From Clostridia bacterium (GTDB lineage Bacteria > Bacillota > Clostridia > Lachnospirales > Lachnospiraceae): a stretch of DNA of 64,000 nt. The stretch covers positions 62,001 through 126,000 of the forward strand of contig CAJTAK010000012.1 of the NCBI GenBank assembly GCA_910574255.1. The letters run 5' to 3'. Shown here in pieces: positions 1 to 8,599 of the stretch (its first letter is position 1; every line of letters begins with the position of its first letter). The notes under the pieces were generated by a model. The model was not told the origin of the DNA. It made no database searches and saw only the letters and a program-made list of their open reading frames with translations. The position numbers were made by a program, and so were the translations under genes.

Positions 1-35
1 ATAATCATGGGAAATAAAAGAATTGCGGCAGAAAA

Positions 36-65
36 ATCGGGACGAGTGGAAGGCTTCGTCCCGAT
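36..65 (-). terminator. Intrinsic terminator of the SpoIID-like gene
   Basis: A 10-bp perfect inverted repeat (ATCGGGACGA at 36-45, TCGTCCCGAT at 56-65) is followed on the minus strand by a run of T. It lies just past the stop of the minus-strand gene ending at 87. Confidence 0.75.
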
Positions 66-86
66 CTTTGTATAAAGACACAAGCT

Positions 87-1355
87 TTAGGAAGTTAATT
101 CCGCAATCCTGGATACACCTACAAATATTTCTGAGATTTTATACCAGGTAGGATAATCTACAATGCCGGTAGACGGAAGCCCGAAGATAGACTGGAAGAT
201 ACGTACGGAATTCTCGGTGGCAGGGCCAAAGATTCCATCCTCGGCAATGACTGGCAGTGCCGGATAAGCCTGTGCGATTCGGTTTAGCTGCTCCTGCATC
301 TGCAGGACCTTCTGCCCCCGGGAGCCAACTGTCAGATCAGAACCGGGCCAGGAATAGGGAACGCCGGAGATCTCTTCCGCAGTGTTGATATAAATACTGC
401 TGCCATAATAATTTCGAAGGATCTCAATGGCGGAATAACCCTGTTCTCCCAGGTATTGGCTTCCCCACTGGCTCATCCAGTTGGGACAGGTGACACGCTG
501 TCCGTCGCAGTACTGGGTTAGAATGGGCTGTTTTACGTTGGGTCTGGACAGATAATTCCCGAACATTTCGTCCACGATCTGAGAGATGTTTTCAAATATA
601 TTCCGGCCATTGATCCATTTGTGGTCAAAGGCGGTAGACGAAGTGATGGTGAAGTCGTATCCTTTGTTCCGATACCACTCTGTATAAACACGGTTCAGGG
701 TAAAGGACATAATAGCAAGAACGTTAGCACGAATCGCCGCATCGCTCCAGGTTGCATAGATCTCGCTGGAGGCCACATTTTTGATATAGTCCTTATAACG
801 GACCCAATAATTGGCAGCAGAACTGTCGGTGGGAACGCCGTCATGAACAACCACATATTCCGGCACGACTACCCGGCTTAGGACAATTTCACCGGTTTCA
901 TTTACCGGCTTAATCTCAGCTTCCGCAATCTTGGGAGGATAATCGCCAAAAAGGGTATGGGCCGGAATTACAAAGCGTTCATAATCTTCGCCCTCCTGAC
1001 GGGGACGCATTTGGATACTCTGCAGGGCAGTTACATTGGGTAAAATTTCGGCACCGGAAACTTCTACCGGCTCGTAACCAGGGGCGGTTACTTCGATGGT
1101 GTATTCGGAATAAGGCTGTTGTTCGCTGGGCTCCACGCTGTATTCCAGGGGAGGAGCCGAAAGCTCCAGTTCTGCTGTCTGGCCGGAATCATTGGTGGTA
1201 ACTTCTTCTAATTCTTTTTCCGGTTCTCCGGTATAGTAAATGGCTACCGTCGCCCCCGGAATAGGCGTTGCTCCAAGAGCTGATGTAACATTGATCTGCA
1301 GACGGCCTTTGTCGGTGTTTTCTGTCTGCATGGCTTTTATGGGATACTCGTACAT
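87..1355 (-). CDS. SpoIID/LytB-domain protein with C-terminal peptidoglycan-binding domain
   Basis: A 422-residue protein of cell-wall type. Residues about 15-115 resemble a carboxypeptidase-regulatory-like beta-sandwich (VTSALGATPIPGATV, then TAPGYEPVEV). Residues about 165-320 resemble the SpoIID/LytB region: VVPEYVVVH, a segment on an internal YKDYIKNVASSEIYATW, then LAIMSFTLNRV and a late GYSAIEILRNYYG. The C-terminus (about 340-410) is a PG_binding_1 repeat with VGSRGQKVLQMQEQLN, EDGIFGPATENSVRIFQ and GIVDYPTWYKI. No N-terminal signal peptide is visible, which is unusual for a wall-acting protein. The role is inferred to be peptidoglycan or spore-cortex related. It is transcribed away from hisA, with its own terminator downstream. 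Confidence 0.8.
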   Translation of the reverse strand: MYEYPIKAMQTENTDKGRLQINVTSALGATPIPGATVAIYYTGEPEKELEEVTTNDSGQTAELELSAPPLEYSVEPSEQQPYSEYTIEVTAPGYEPVEVSGAEILPNVTALQSIQMRPRQEGEDYERFVIPAHTLFGDYPPKIAEAEIKPVNETGEIVLSRVVVPEYVVVHDGVPTDSSAANYWVRYKDYIKNVASSEIYATWSDAAIRANVLAIMSFTLNRVYTEWYRNKGYDFTITSSTAFDHKWINGRNIFENISQIVDEMFGNYLSRPNVKQPILTQYCDGQRVTCPNWMSQWGSQYLGEQGYSAIEILRNYYGSSIYINTAEEISGVPYSWPGSDLTVGSRGQKVLQMQEQLNRIAQAYPALPVIAEDGIFGPATENSVRIFQSIFGLPSTGIVDYPTWYKISEIFVGVSRIAELTS

Positions 1356-1412
1356 AAAAATTCCTCGTAGCAGTTCTTTTTATAGCCTATGCAGGAACAG
1401 CTTTTCTGTTAC

Positions 1413-1441
1413 TTGTGATTTCGGCGAAAATATAGTATAAT
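1413..1441 (+). promoter_or_regulatory. Sigma-A-type promoter upstream of hisA
   Basis: TTGTGA (1413-1418) is separated by 17 bp from TATAAT (1436-1441). It is the only strong promoter match in the gap between the divergent SpoIID-like gene and hisA. Confidence 0.6.
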
Positions 1442-1519
1442 GCCCATAATTTGTACGGCGGGAAACATGTTTTGGGATTCCGCTATGCACAGAAAACATG
1501 TGCAGGAAAGGAGTTTAAT

Positions 1520-2290
1520 ATGCGCTTTCGCCCATGTATTGACATTCACAACGGAAAAGTAAAACAGATTGTAGGCAAAAGCCTGGCAGATGAAAATGAT
1601 TTCGCCCAAGAAAACTTTGTATCGGAGCAGGATGCTGTCTGGTATGCCAGGCTGTATCAAAAAGATGGACTGAAAGGCGGTCATATCATTCAATTGAACA
1701 GTGCGGATTCTGCTTATTATCAGACAACAAAGGATCAGGCCCTTGCCGCTCTTAAAGCTTATCCCGGCGGTCTTCAGGTGGGGGGCGGTATTACGGCGGA
1801 GAATGCGCAGGAATATCTGGATGCAGGAGCTTCCCACGTAATCGTAACGTCTTACGTCTTTCGGAATGGACAGATTTATTATAAAAACCTGAAACGCATT
1901 TCGGATACGGTTGGAAAAGGCAAACTGGTATTGGATTTAAGCTGCCGGAAAAGGGATGAAGTATATTATATTGTTACGGATCGCTGGCAGAAGTTTACGG
2001 ATGTGCAGGTGACAAAAGAACTTCTAACGGAGCTTTCCGGCTGGTGTGATGAGTTCCTGATTCATGCGGTAGATGTGGAGGGCCGGGCATCAGGAATTGA
2101 GGAAGAGCTTGCAGTTCTCTTGGGAGAATGGCAGGGAATTCCTGTTACCTATGCAGGAGGCGCAGGCAGTATGGAAGATGTGAGGAAATTAAAGGAGCTG
2201 GGGAGAGGACGCCTGGATGTGACCATCGGAAGTGCTCTTGACCTCTTTGGTGGTTGTATCCCTTATCAAAATGTGGTATACTTGGAATAA
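1520..2290 (+). CDS. hisA: Eukaryotic-type HisA, ProFAR isomerase
   Basis: A 256-residue TIM-barrel protein predicted to isomerise ProFAR to PRFAR in histidine biosynthesis. The start at 1520 follows AAAGGAG at a good distance; an in-frame upstream ATG at 1451 lacks such a site. Motifs: RPCIDIHNGKVKQIVGK at the N-terminus, LQVGGGI near residue 80, KVIVTS-like HVIVTSYVF near 105, LVLDLSCRK near 138, EFLIHAVDVEG near 180 and YAGGAGSMEDV near 210. From memory of the families, this pattern (CID.HNG.VKQIVG, SCRK, EFLIHA.DVEG) matches the fungal/plant HIS6 type rather than the usual bacterial HisA. It stands alone, with no other his gene in the window. Confidence 0.85.
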   Translation: MRFRPCIDIHNGKVKQIVGKSLADENDFAQENFVSEQDAVWYARLYQKDGLKGGHIIQLNSADSAYYQTTKDQALAALKAYPGGLQVGGGITAENAQEYLDAGASHVIVTSYVFRNGQIYYKNLKRISDTVGKGKLVLDLSCRKRDEVYYIVTDRWQKFTDVQVTKELLTELSGWCDEFLIHAVDVEGRASGIEEELAVLLGEWQGIPVTYAGGAGSMEDVRKLKELGRGRLDVTIGSALDLFGGCIPYQNVVYLE

Positions 2291-2351
2291 GATTCCTGAT
2301 GCGAAGGATATGGTGTCAGAGGTCTGAGTATAGGGTAAAGGAGTTGATTAT

Positions 2352-2876
2352 ATGCGTTATATTATCAGCGGGAAAAACATCGAAGTAACAGAAGGTCTTC
2401 GGACGGCGATTACGGACAAGCTAGGAAAGCTAGAGCGCTATTTTACTCCGGACACGGAGGTTCATGTAACCTTAAGTGTTGAGAAAGAGAGACAAAAGAT
2501 TGAAGTGACGATTCCTGTAAAGGGAACGGTGATCCGTTCCGAGCAGGTAAGCAATGATATGTATGTATCCATTGATCTGGTAGAAGAGGTAATTGAGCGT
2601 CAGCTTCGGAAGTATAAGAACAAGCTGGTGCAGAGAGAGCAGGGAGGCGGAAGCTTCCGTCAGGAATTTATTGAGCGTGAGGCGGAGGATGAGGAAGTAA
2701 AGATCATCCGCACCAAGATGTTTGACCGGAAGCCCATGTATCCGGAGGATGCCTGCATTCAGATGGAGATGCTGGGACACAGCTTCTACGTATTTGTAAA
2801 TGCGGAGACGGATCAGGTGAATGTGGTATATAAGAGAAAAGGTAATACCTATGGGTTGTTGGAGCCGGAGGATTAA
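2352..2876 (+). CDS. hpf: Long-form ribosome hibernation promoting factor
   Basis: 174 residues. The N-terminal domain (about 1-100; MRYIISGKNIEVTEGLR, KLERYF, VTLSVEKERQKIEVTIPVKG) is the ribosome-binding RaiA/YfiA fold. The C-terminal domain (about 118-174; IIRTKMFDRKPMYPEDACIQMEMLGHSF split over positions 118-145, then YVFVNAETDQVNVVYKRKG) is the dimerisation domain that identifies the long form used by Firmicutes to make 100S ribosomes. The start at ATG 2352 follows AAAGGAG. It lies upstream of secA, as is common in Firmicutes, but one membrane-protein gene intervenes. Confidence 0.95.
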   Translation: MRYIISGKNIEVTEGLRTAITDKLGKLERYFTPDTEVHVTLSVEKERQKIEVTIPVKGTVIRSEQVSNDMYVSIDLVEEVIERQLRKYKNKLVQREQGGGSFRQEFIEREAEDEEVKIIRTKMFDRKPMYPEDACIQMEMLGHSFYVFVNAETDQVNVVYKRKGNTYGLLEPED

Positions 2877-2887
2877 GTAAGAGAATG

Positions 2888-2924
2888 ATATGGCGGCATG
2901 GCTGTTTCGGTCGTGCCGCCATAT
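2888..2924 (+). terminator. Hairpin after hpf
   Basis: ATATGGCGGCA (2888-2898) pairs perfectly with TGCCGCCATAT (2914-2924). The following tract (TTGTAAAAG) is poor in T, so termination may be partial and readthrough to the next gene is possible. Confidence 0.6.
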
Positions 2925-2956
2925 TTGTAAAAGTTTGCCACAGAAGGAGAATATTT

Positions 2957-4609
2957 ATGTTGAGTAATATTGCAAAACTATGTGCAAAACGCCGACTTTT
3001 GTATTCCCTTATTTTGGGAGGCTTTGCCGGTCTTTTTTTGACCTTGGGTCGTGCCTGGGAATTTGGGGGAAGTCTTAAGTGGATGGGAATAGGAAGCCTG
3101 CTCCGTATTGTGGCCTACAGTGTGCTTTTTACAGCATTAAACTATGTACTTCTCTCAAAAATCACGATTCGGGAGAAAAATACTTTCAATAAGGAAGAAA
3201 TTTTTTCAAGACGCTGGTTTTTCATACTCTGGCTGGGGATATTTCTATGCTGGATTCCGGTTTTTCTGGCTTATTATCCTACGATTTGGGCCTACGACGT
3301 CGGCGATCAGGTGCCTGTTATCCGGGGAAATGTGGTAACAAATCATCATCCCTTACTGCATACATTGTATCTTGAGACGGTTGTAAGGATAGGAAGTAAG
3401 CCTGGAGATTATGAGTTGGGAATGACTTTGCTTTCGCTAACTCAGATGCTGGGGCTGTCCGGTATGTTTTCTTATGGAATTGAGTATACACGCAGATGGG
3501 GAAGCGGTAAATGGTGTCGGGTAATCCTATTTTGTTTTTTTGCTTTTCTTCCGTTCAATTCCATCTTGTCCATAAGTATGACTAAAGACGTTTTATTCTC
3601 GGGCTACTGGATGGTTTGCAGCTTGAAGCTTTATGATATGATTGATAATCCGGAAAGGTTTTTTCATTCAAAGAAAAAATTAATCTCCTTTGCTTTATTT
3701 CTTTGTATTATGCTGTCATTGCGTTCCAATGCAGTCTATGCATTTGTGGCGGCTGCAATTCTGGGAATTTTTGTGTTGCAGAGAAACTGGCGTAAGCAAT
3801 TTGCTCTGCTTTGCCTTGCAGGACTTTTTCTATATGGGGGCTTTCAAAGCTGCCTTTTTCATATTATGAAGGCAGAAAAGGGATATTCACAGGAGGCTTT
3901 CTGCATTCCTATGCAGTGTTTGGTGGGGACGGCCATTCGTCATCAAGAGTTGATTCCGGAATATGGGACAGGGCAATTGCTGATGGAGGTTATCCCAAGA
4001 GATTGGTTTACAGAAAATCTGGAGAGCAGCTATGATCCCCATCTGGTGGATCCCGTAAAAATGCGTTGGTGGTTGATTGGACGTGATGAGTTTGACCCTG
4101 TTCATCTGATAAAGGTCTGGATTTCTTATGGAATGAAATATCCTGCAGATTATTTGGATATTTGGGGAACCCTTACATTGGGAGCCTGGTATCCCTTTGA
4201 TGAGACCCATGCCCGCATTTATGATAATTATGAGCCGGAACGGCAAGGATATTTGCTGACGGATTATAGAAATGTACCAGAGATGGCAATGGAAAGGCCA
4301 GCCAGCAAATGGCCTGGATTAGAAAGGATATATGAGAAAGTTGCAACAGAGAATGTGCATCAAAGGATCCCGGTGATTTCTTTGCTGTTTGCGCCGGCAA
4401 CTTACTGCTGGATTATGTTTTTTGCTCTTTTTTTGGCTTTGTATCAAAGAAGATATCAGGAATTGCTGCCGCTGGGAATGCTGTTTTTGTATTGGGGAAC
4501 AGTGCTGCTGGGACCAACCGTCGTTGTTCGATACTTATATCCTGTAATGGTAACTATGCCGTTTATCCTTTGCAGGCTCACGATCCGGCGGTATCAGCCT
4601 ATTGAATAA
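2957..4609 (+). CDS. Polytopic membrane protein, DUF6020-like
   Basis: 550 residues from ATG 2957, which follows AGAAGGAGA; an in-frame upstream start at 2885 runs through the hpf terminator and is unlikely. There are about ten to twelve hydrophobic segments: early ones near residues 12-30, 40-58 and 80-100, a cluster at 160-300, and a final group after about 460. The segment DVGDQVPVIRGNVVTNHHPLLHTLYLE (DVGDQV plus NHHPLLHT) is characteristic of DUF6020-family proteins, which are thought to be GT-C-like membrane enzymes. The function is not known. It separates hpf from secA, an uncommon arrangement. Confidence 0.7.
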   Translation: MLSNIAKLCAKRRLLYSLILGGFAGLFLTLGRAWEFGGSLKWMGIGSLLRIVAYSVLFTALNYVLLSKITIREKNTFNKEEIFSRRWFFILWLGIFLCWIPVFLAYYPTIWAYDVGDQVPVIRGNVVTNHHPLLHTLYLETVVRIGSKPGDYELGMTLLSLTQMLGLSGMFSYGIEYTRRWGSGKWCRVILFCFFAFLPFNSILSISMTKDVLFSGYWMVCSLKLYDMIDNPERFFHSKKKLISFALFLCIMLSLRSNAVYAFVAAAILGIFVLQRNWRKQFALLCLAGLFLYGGFQSCLFHIMKAEKGYSQEAFCIPMQCLVGTAIRHQELIPEYGTGQLLMEVIPRDWFTENLESSYDPHLVDPVKMRWWLIGRDEFDPVHLIKVWISYGMKYPADYLDIWGTLTLGAWYPFDETHARIYDNYEPERQGYLLTDYRNVPEMAMERPASKWPGLERIYEKVATENVHQRIPVISLLFAPATYCWIMFFALFLALYQRRYQELLPLGMLFLYWGTVLLGPTVVVRYLYPVMVTMPFILCRLTIRRYQPIE

Positions 4610-4630
4610 TTTCTTTGTTAGTGTTACAAT
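4602..4630 (+). promoter_or_regulatory. Sigma-A-type promoter of secA
   Basis: TTGAAT (4602-4607), a 17-bp spacer, and TACAAT (4625-4630). It overlaps the 3' end of the upstream gene and sits 52 bp before the secA start. Confidence 0.5.
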
Positions 4631-4682
4631 GTGACGATAGGGGTATGGAACCCGGAAAACGAAAAACAGGAGTTTAAGTTCG

Positions 4683-7247
4683 ATGAGTATATTAACGAAA
4701 ATGTTCGGAACCCACAGTGAGCGTGAGTTAAAGCTGATTTATCCGACAGTAGACAAGATAGAGGCCTTAAGGCCCGCTATGATGGAGTTGTCCGATGAGG
4801 AGCTTCGAGGGAAGACAAAGGAGTTCAAGGAGCGTTTGGCGGAGGGCCAGACACTGGATGATATTCTGGTAGAAGCATTTGCAGCTGTTCGGGAAGCAGC
4901 CAGGCGTGTTCTTGGGATGGAGCATTACCGGGTTCAGTTAATCGGAGGCATCATTCTGCATCAGGGCCGTATTGCCGAGATGAAGACCGGTGAAGGTAAA
5001 ACTCTGGTATCCACCCTTCCGGCATATTTGAATGCACTGGAAGGAAAGGGCGTTCATATCGTAACCGTCAACGATTATTTGGCACATCGTGATGCTGAGT
5101 GGATGGGAAAGGTTCATGAAGCTCTTGGCCTTACAGTAGGTGTTGTGCTTAACAGCAATACCAACGATGAGCGCCGGGCGGCTTATAACTGTGATATTAC
5201 CTATGTGACCAATAACGAGCTGGGCTTTGATTATCTTCGTGATAATATGGTCATTTACAAGGAGCAGCTGGTTCAGCGGGAGCTGCATTATGCAATTATC
5301 GACGAGGTGGATTCCGTACTCATTGACGAGGCCCGGACACCGCTTATTATATCCGGACAGAGCGGCAAGTCCACAAAGCTCTATGAGATCTGCGATGCGC
5401 TTGCTAAGACGATGAAGCGAGGCGAGGCCAGCGGAGAGTTTTCCAAGATGAATGCCATTATGGGCGAGGAGATTGAGGAGACCGGAGAGTTTATTGTCAA
5501 TGAAAAGGACAAGGTAGTGAATCTGACTGCTGACGGTGTTAAGAGAGTAGAGCAGTATTTCCATATTGAGAACCTGGCAGATCCGGAGAATCTGGAGATT
5601 CAGCACAATATTATCCTGGCTCTAAGAGCCAATTATTTGATGTTCCGGGATCAGGATTATGTGGTAAAGGACGATCAGGTCCTGATTGTAGATGAATTTA
5701 CAGGCCGTATTATGCCGGGCCGCCGTTATTCTGACGGACTGCATCAGGCTATTGAGGCGAAAGAGCATGTGAAAGTAAAGCGCGAGAGCAAGACGCTGGC
5801 AAATATTACTTTCCAGAATTTCTTTAATAAATATGAGAAAAAAGCAGGTATGACCGGTACGGCGCTCACAGAGGAGAAGGAATTCCGTGAGATTTACGGT
5901 ATGGATGTTATTGAAATTCCCACCAACCGTCCCGTAGTCCGGCAGGATCTTCAGGATGCCGTGTACAAGACCCGGAAAGAGAAACTCTTTGCGGTGGTAA
6001 ATGCCATCGAGGAGGCTCACAAGAAAGGTCAGCCGGTACTGGTGGGTACGATTACCATTGAGGCTTCCGAAGAATTGAGCGTGCTGCTGCGCAGGAGAGG
6101 CATTCCCCATGAAGTATTGAATGCAAAGTTCCATGAGCGTGAGGCAGAGATTGTGGCGCTGGCAGGCCGTCACGGGGCAGTGACCATTGCCACCAATATG
6201 GCAGGCCGTGGTACGGATATTAAGCTGGACGATGAGGCGAGAGAGGCCGGAGGTCTTCGGATCATCGGTACGGAGCGCCATGAATCCCGGCGTATAGATA
6301 ATCAGCTTCGTGGACGTTCCGGACGTCAGGGAGATCCGGGTGTGTCCCGTTTTTATATCTCTCTGGAGGATGACTTGATGCGTCTCTTTGGCTCTGAGCG
6401 TCTGATGGGTATCTTTAATACTTTAGGCGTGCCTGAGAATGAAGAGATTGAGCATAAGATGCTTTCCGATGCCATTGAAAAAGCGCAGAAGAAGATTGAG
6501 AACAACAACTTTGGAATCCGTAAGAATCTTCTGGAATATGACCAGGTGATGAATGAGCAGCGTGAGATTATTTATGCGGAGCGCCGCCGGGTGCTGAATG
6601 GCGAGAGCATGCGTGATGCCATTTACAAGATGCTGACAGATACGGTGGAAAACACGGTAGATACCTTGATAGGCGATGATCAGGATACGGAAGAATGGGA
6701 TCTGAAAGGATTAAATGAGATACTGCTGCCTGCGATTCCCCTAAAGCCTATTACACCGGAGCGTGTAAACGGAAAGAAGAAAAATGAGCTGAAGCATATG
6801 CTGAAAGAGGAAGCTGTCAAGCTGTATGAGCTGAAAGAGGCGGAATTCCCCAACTCAGAGATGCTTAGGGAGCTGGAGCGTGTATTCCTCTTAAAGGTGA
6901 TTGACCGGAAGTGGATGGATCACATTGACGATATGGATCAGCTTCGTCAGGGCATTGGCCTGCAGGCATTTGCACAGAGAGATCCTCTGGTTGAGTATAA
7001 GCTAAGCGGCTATGAGATGTTCTCGGCCATGACCTCCAGTATCCAGGAGGAGACTGTGCGCATTCTTCTGCATGTACGGGTAGAGGAAAAGGCGGAGCGT
7101 GAGCAGGTAGCCAAGGTAACGGGAACCAACAAGGATACAAGCCTTGCCAAGGCGCCCAAGAAGCGTGAGAGCGAGAAGATTTATCCAAACGATCCCTGCC
7201 CCTGCGGAAGCGGCAAGAAGTATAAGCAGTGCTGCGGCAGGAAATAA
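4683..7247 (+). CDS. secA: Preprotein translocase ATPase SecA
   Basis: 854 residues, a full-length SecA motor that pushes unfolded preproteins through SecYEG. Visible features: the Walker A loop MKTGEGKTL (about residue 100), [19 protein letters not shown] with the Walker B acidic residues (about 205-223), the second motor motifs NMAGRGTDI and [11 protein letters not shown] (about 505-555), the scaffold/wing region, and a C-terminal zinc motif [18 protein letters not shown] that binds SecB or ribosomes in other species. In many Firmicutes prfB follows secA, but here the next gene encodes a small spore protein. Confidence 0.97.
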   Translation: MSILTKMFGTHSERELKLIYPTVDKIEALRPAMMELSDEELRGKTKEFKERLAEGQTLDDILVEAFAAVREAARRVLGMEHYRVQLIGGIILHQGRIAEMKTGEGKTLVSTLPAYLNALEGKGVHIVTVNDYLAHRDAEWMGKVHEALGLTVGVVLNSNTNDERRAAYNCDITYVTNNELGFDYLRDNMVIYKEQLVQRELHYAIIDEVDSVLIDEARTPLIISGQSGKSTKLYEICDALAKTMKRGEASGEFSKMNAIMGEEIEETGEFIVNEKDKVVNLTADGVKRVEQYFHIENLADPENLEIQHNIILALRANYLMFRDQDYVVKDDQVLIVDEFTGRIMPGRRYSDGLHQAIEAKEHVKVKRESKTLANITFQNFFNKYEKKAGMTGTALTEEKEFREIYGMDVIEIPTNRPVVRQDLQDAVYKTRKEKLFAVVNAIEEAHKKGQPVLVGTITIEASEELSVLLRRRGIPHEVLNAKFHEREAEIVALAGRHGAVTIATNMAGRGTDIKLDDEAREAGGLRIIGTERHESRRIDNQLRGRSGRQGDPGVSRFYISLEDDLMRLFGSERLMGIFNTLGVPENEEIEHKMLSDAIEKAQKKIENNNFGIRKNLLEYDQVMNEQREIIYAERRRVLNGESMRDAIYKMLTDTVENTVDTLIGDDQDTEEWDLKGLNEILLPAIPLKPITPERVNGKKKNELKHMLKEEAVKLYELKEAEFPNSEMLRELERVFLLKVIDRKWMDHIDDMDQLRQGIGLQAFAQRDPLVEYKLSGYEMFSAMTSSIQEETVRILLHVRVEEKAEREQVAKVTGTNKDTSLAKAPKKRESEKIYPNDPCPCGSGKKYKQCCGRK

Positions 7248-7340
7248 AAATCATTACAGCGATCACTAAAAATTGGAATAAGGATAAAGAAAATGGCCAT
7301 ACTCCTAATAAATGGAAATAGAAAGGGGTATGGTTATTTT

Positions 7341-7577
7341 ATGTCTAAAGCAAAAAAAGTAGATTTGAAAAACCTGGAGCCGGAGGAGCAGTTAAAGTAT
7401 GAGATTGCCGAGGAGCTGGGGCTTTTGGATAAGGTAGTAGCCGAAGGGTGGAAATCCCTTTCCGCCAAGGAGACCGGCCGCATCGGCGGCTTAATGACAA
7501 AGAAAAAGAAAGAAATGCAGGCAAAGCTTCAAAAGGAGGATGAAGAGAGGGAGCTTTTGATTGAGGAGCTTCTTTAA
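7341..7577 (+). CDS. Small acid-soluble spore protein, alpha/beta type
   Basis: A 78-residue charged protein starting at ATG 7341 behind AAAGGGG; an in-frame start at 7293 would add 16 residues without a ribosome site. LKYEIAEELGLLDKV matches the first conserved SASP block (K.EIA.E.G), and TGRIGGLMTKKKKE matches the second (G.VGG.ITK.L). SASPs coat and protect DNA in dormant spores. This member is divergent, with a longer spacer between the blocks and a very charged C-terminus. Expression by the forespore sigma factor is expected, but no such promoter was identified. Confidence 0.75.
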   Translation: MSKAKKVDLKNLEPEEQLKYEIAEELGLLDKVVAEGWKSLSAKETGRIGGLMTKKKKEMQAKLQKEDEERELLIEELL

Positions 7578-7640
7578 GAAATATTTATTGACATTGACAG
7601 CCGGATCTTATAGAACATGTGACTTTATATGATTTCGCTC

Positions 7641-7668
7641 TTGCATAATTCCATAGGTATGGTATAAT
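7641..7668 (+). promoter_or_regulatory. Sigma-A-type promoter of the suf operon
   Basis: TTGCAT (7641-7646), a 16-bp spacer, TATAAT (7663-7668). It would give a leader of about 140 nt before sufC. Confidence 0.6.
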
Positions 7669-7689
7669 AAATAAATCCGAGTATAATAG

Positions 7690-7800
7690 TCGGATTTACA
7701 GCGAGAAAGCGGCAGAATCCGTACGGTGCATAGAAGCTTTGAAAGCCTGAAGTTTTATAGCTGTAAATGCTTCCGAATGGGCATGCGGGTTCTGCGGAAC
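7690..7800 (+). ncRNA. Structured suf leader with pseudoknot potential
   Basis: Two long-range pairings interleave. TTTACAGC (7695-7702) pairs with GCTGTAAA (7760-7767), and GCAGAATCCG (7712-7721) pairs with CGGGTTCTGC (7786-7795, one G-U). The order a-b-a'-b' is that of an H-type pseudoknot. The leader ends with GCGGAACTAAGTATAG, which resembles the right end of the element A family described below. A regulatory role is inferred only from structure and position. Confidence 0.4.
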
Positions 7801-7816
7801 TAAGTATAGAAAGAAG

Positions 7817-8599
7817 ATGAGACAAATGCTTGAAGTAAAGCACCTAACCTATCAGGTCATGGAAAATGGAGCAGAGCGGAAGCTGGTAGATGATGTAAGC
7901 TTTTCTGTGAAAGACGGCGAGATGCTGGTGATTACCGGTCCAAACGGAGGCGGAAAGTCCACCATCGCCAAGCTTTTGATGGGAATTGAGAAAGCCCATA
8001 AGGGAGAGCTTCTGCTGGATGGCCGGAATATCTCGGATTTGAATGTGGATGAACGGGCCAATGCAGGCATTGGCTATGCTTTCCAGCAGCCCCCTGCTTT
8101 CAAGGGAATGACTGTGGAGCGCCTGTTAAATCTGGCGGCGGGAAAGCCCCTGTCGGAAGCTGTCTGCTGTGAGCTTTTAAGCAGTGTGGGCATGTGCGCC
8201 AGGGAATATCTGAAGCGTGAGGCGGATGCCACCCTTTCCGGAGGGGAACGAAAGCGAATCGAGATAGCTACCGTGCTGGCAAAGTCCCATAAGATCTGTA
8301 TCTTTGACGAGCCGGAGGCAGGCATTGATCTGTGGAGCTTTTCCATGCTGGTGGATCAGTTTGAGCGGATTCACGAGAAAAAGCAGGAAAGCCTGCTTCT
8401 CATTTCCCATCAGGAGCGGATTATCCGCATGGCAGACCGGATTTTGGTAATAGATGAGGGACGCATTCAGGATGAGGGAAGCAGAGACGAGATGCTGCCC
8501 AAGCTGTTTCCGGAGGATAGCGGCTGTGCCTGCAGGGGTGAAAATGGCGGAAGGGAGGATGGAAGCTGTGAATGTGAAGCTGGATGCGGCAGCAGATAA
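7817..8599 (+). CDS. sufC: Fe-S assembly ATPase SufC
   Basis: A 260-residue ABC-type ATPase that partners SufB/SufD-type scaffolds in Fe-S cluster assembly in the cytosol. Walker A GPNGGGKST is at residues 41-49, the signature LSGGERKRIEIA follows in the second half, and Walker B with its D-loop reads ICIFDEPEAGID. No membrane partner is adjacent. The C-terminal 25 residues carry five cysteines (GCACR, then SCECEAGC), which is not usual for SufC, and that tail overlaps the sufB start. The nearest ribosome site is weak (GAAAGAAG), and ATG 7826 is an alternative start. Confidence 0.85.
   Translation: MRQMLEVKHLTYQVMENGAERKLVDDVSFSVKDGEMLVITGPNGGGKSTIAKLLMGIEKAHKGELLLDGRNISDLNVDERANAGIGYAFQQPPAFKGMTVERLLNLAAGKPLSEAVCCELLSSVGMCAREYLKREADATLSGGERKRIEIATVLAKSHKICIFDEPEAGIDLWSFSMLVDQFERIHEKKQESLLLISHQERIIRMADRILVIDEGRIQDEGSRDEMLPKLFPEDSGCACRGENGGREDGSCECEAGCGSR

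Noticed and set aside
2291-2351. raiA-motif RNA before hpf
   Set aside because: The gap is only 61 nt, too short for that RNA, and shows no strong fold.
5622-6281. Minus-strand frames opposite secA
   Set aside because: Shadow of a highly conserved gene; no plausible motif or ribosome site.
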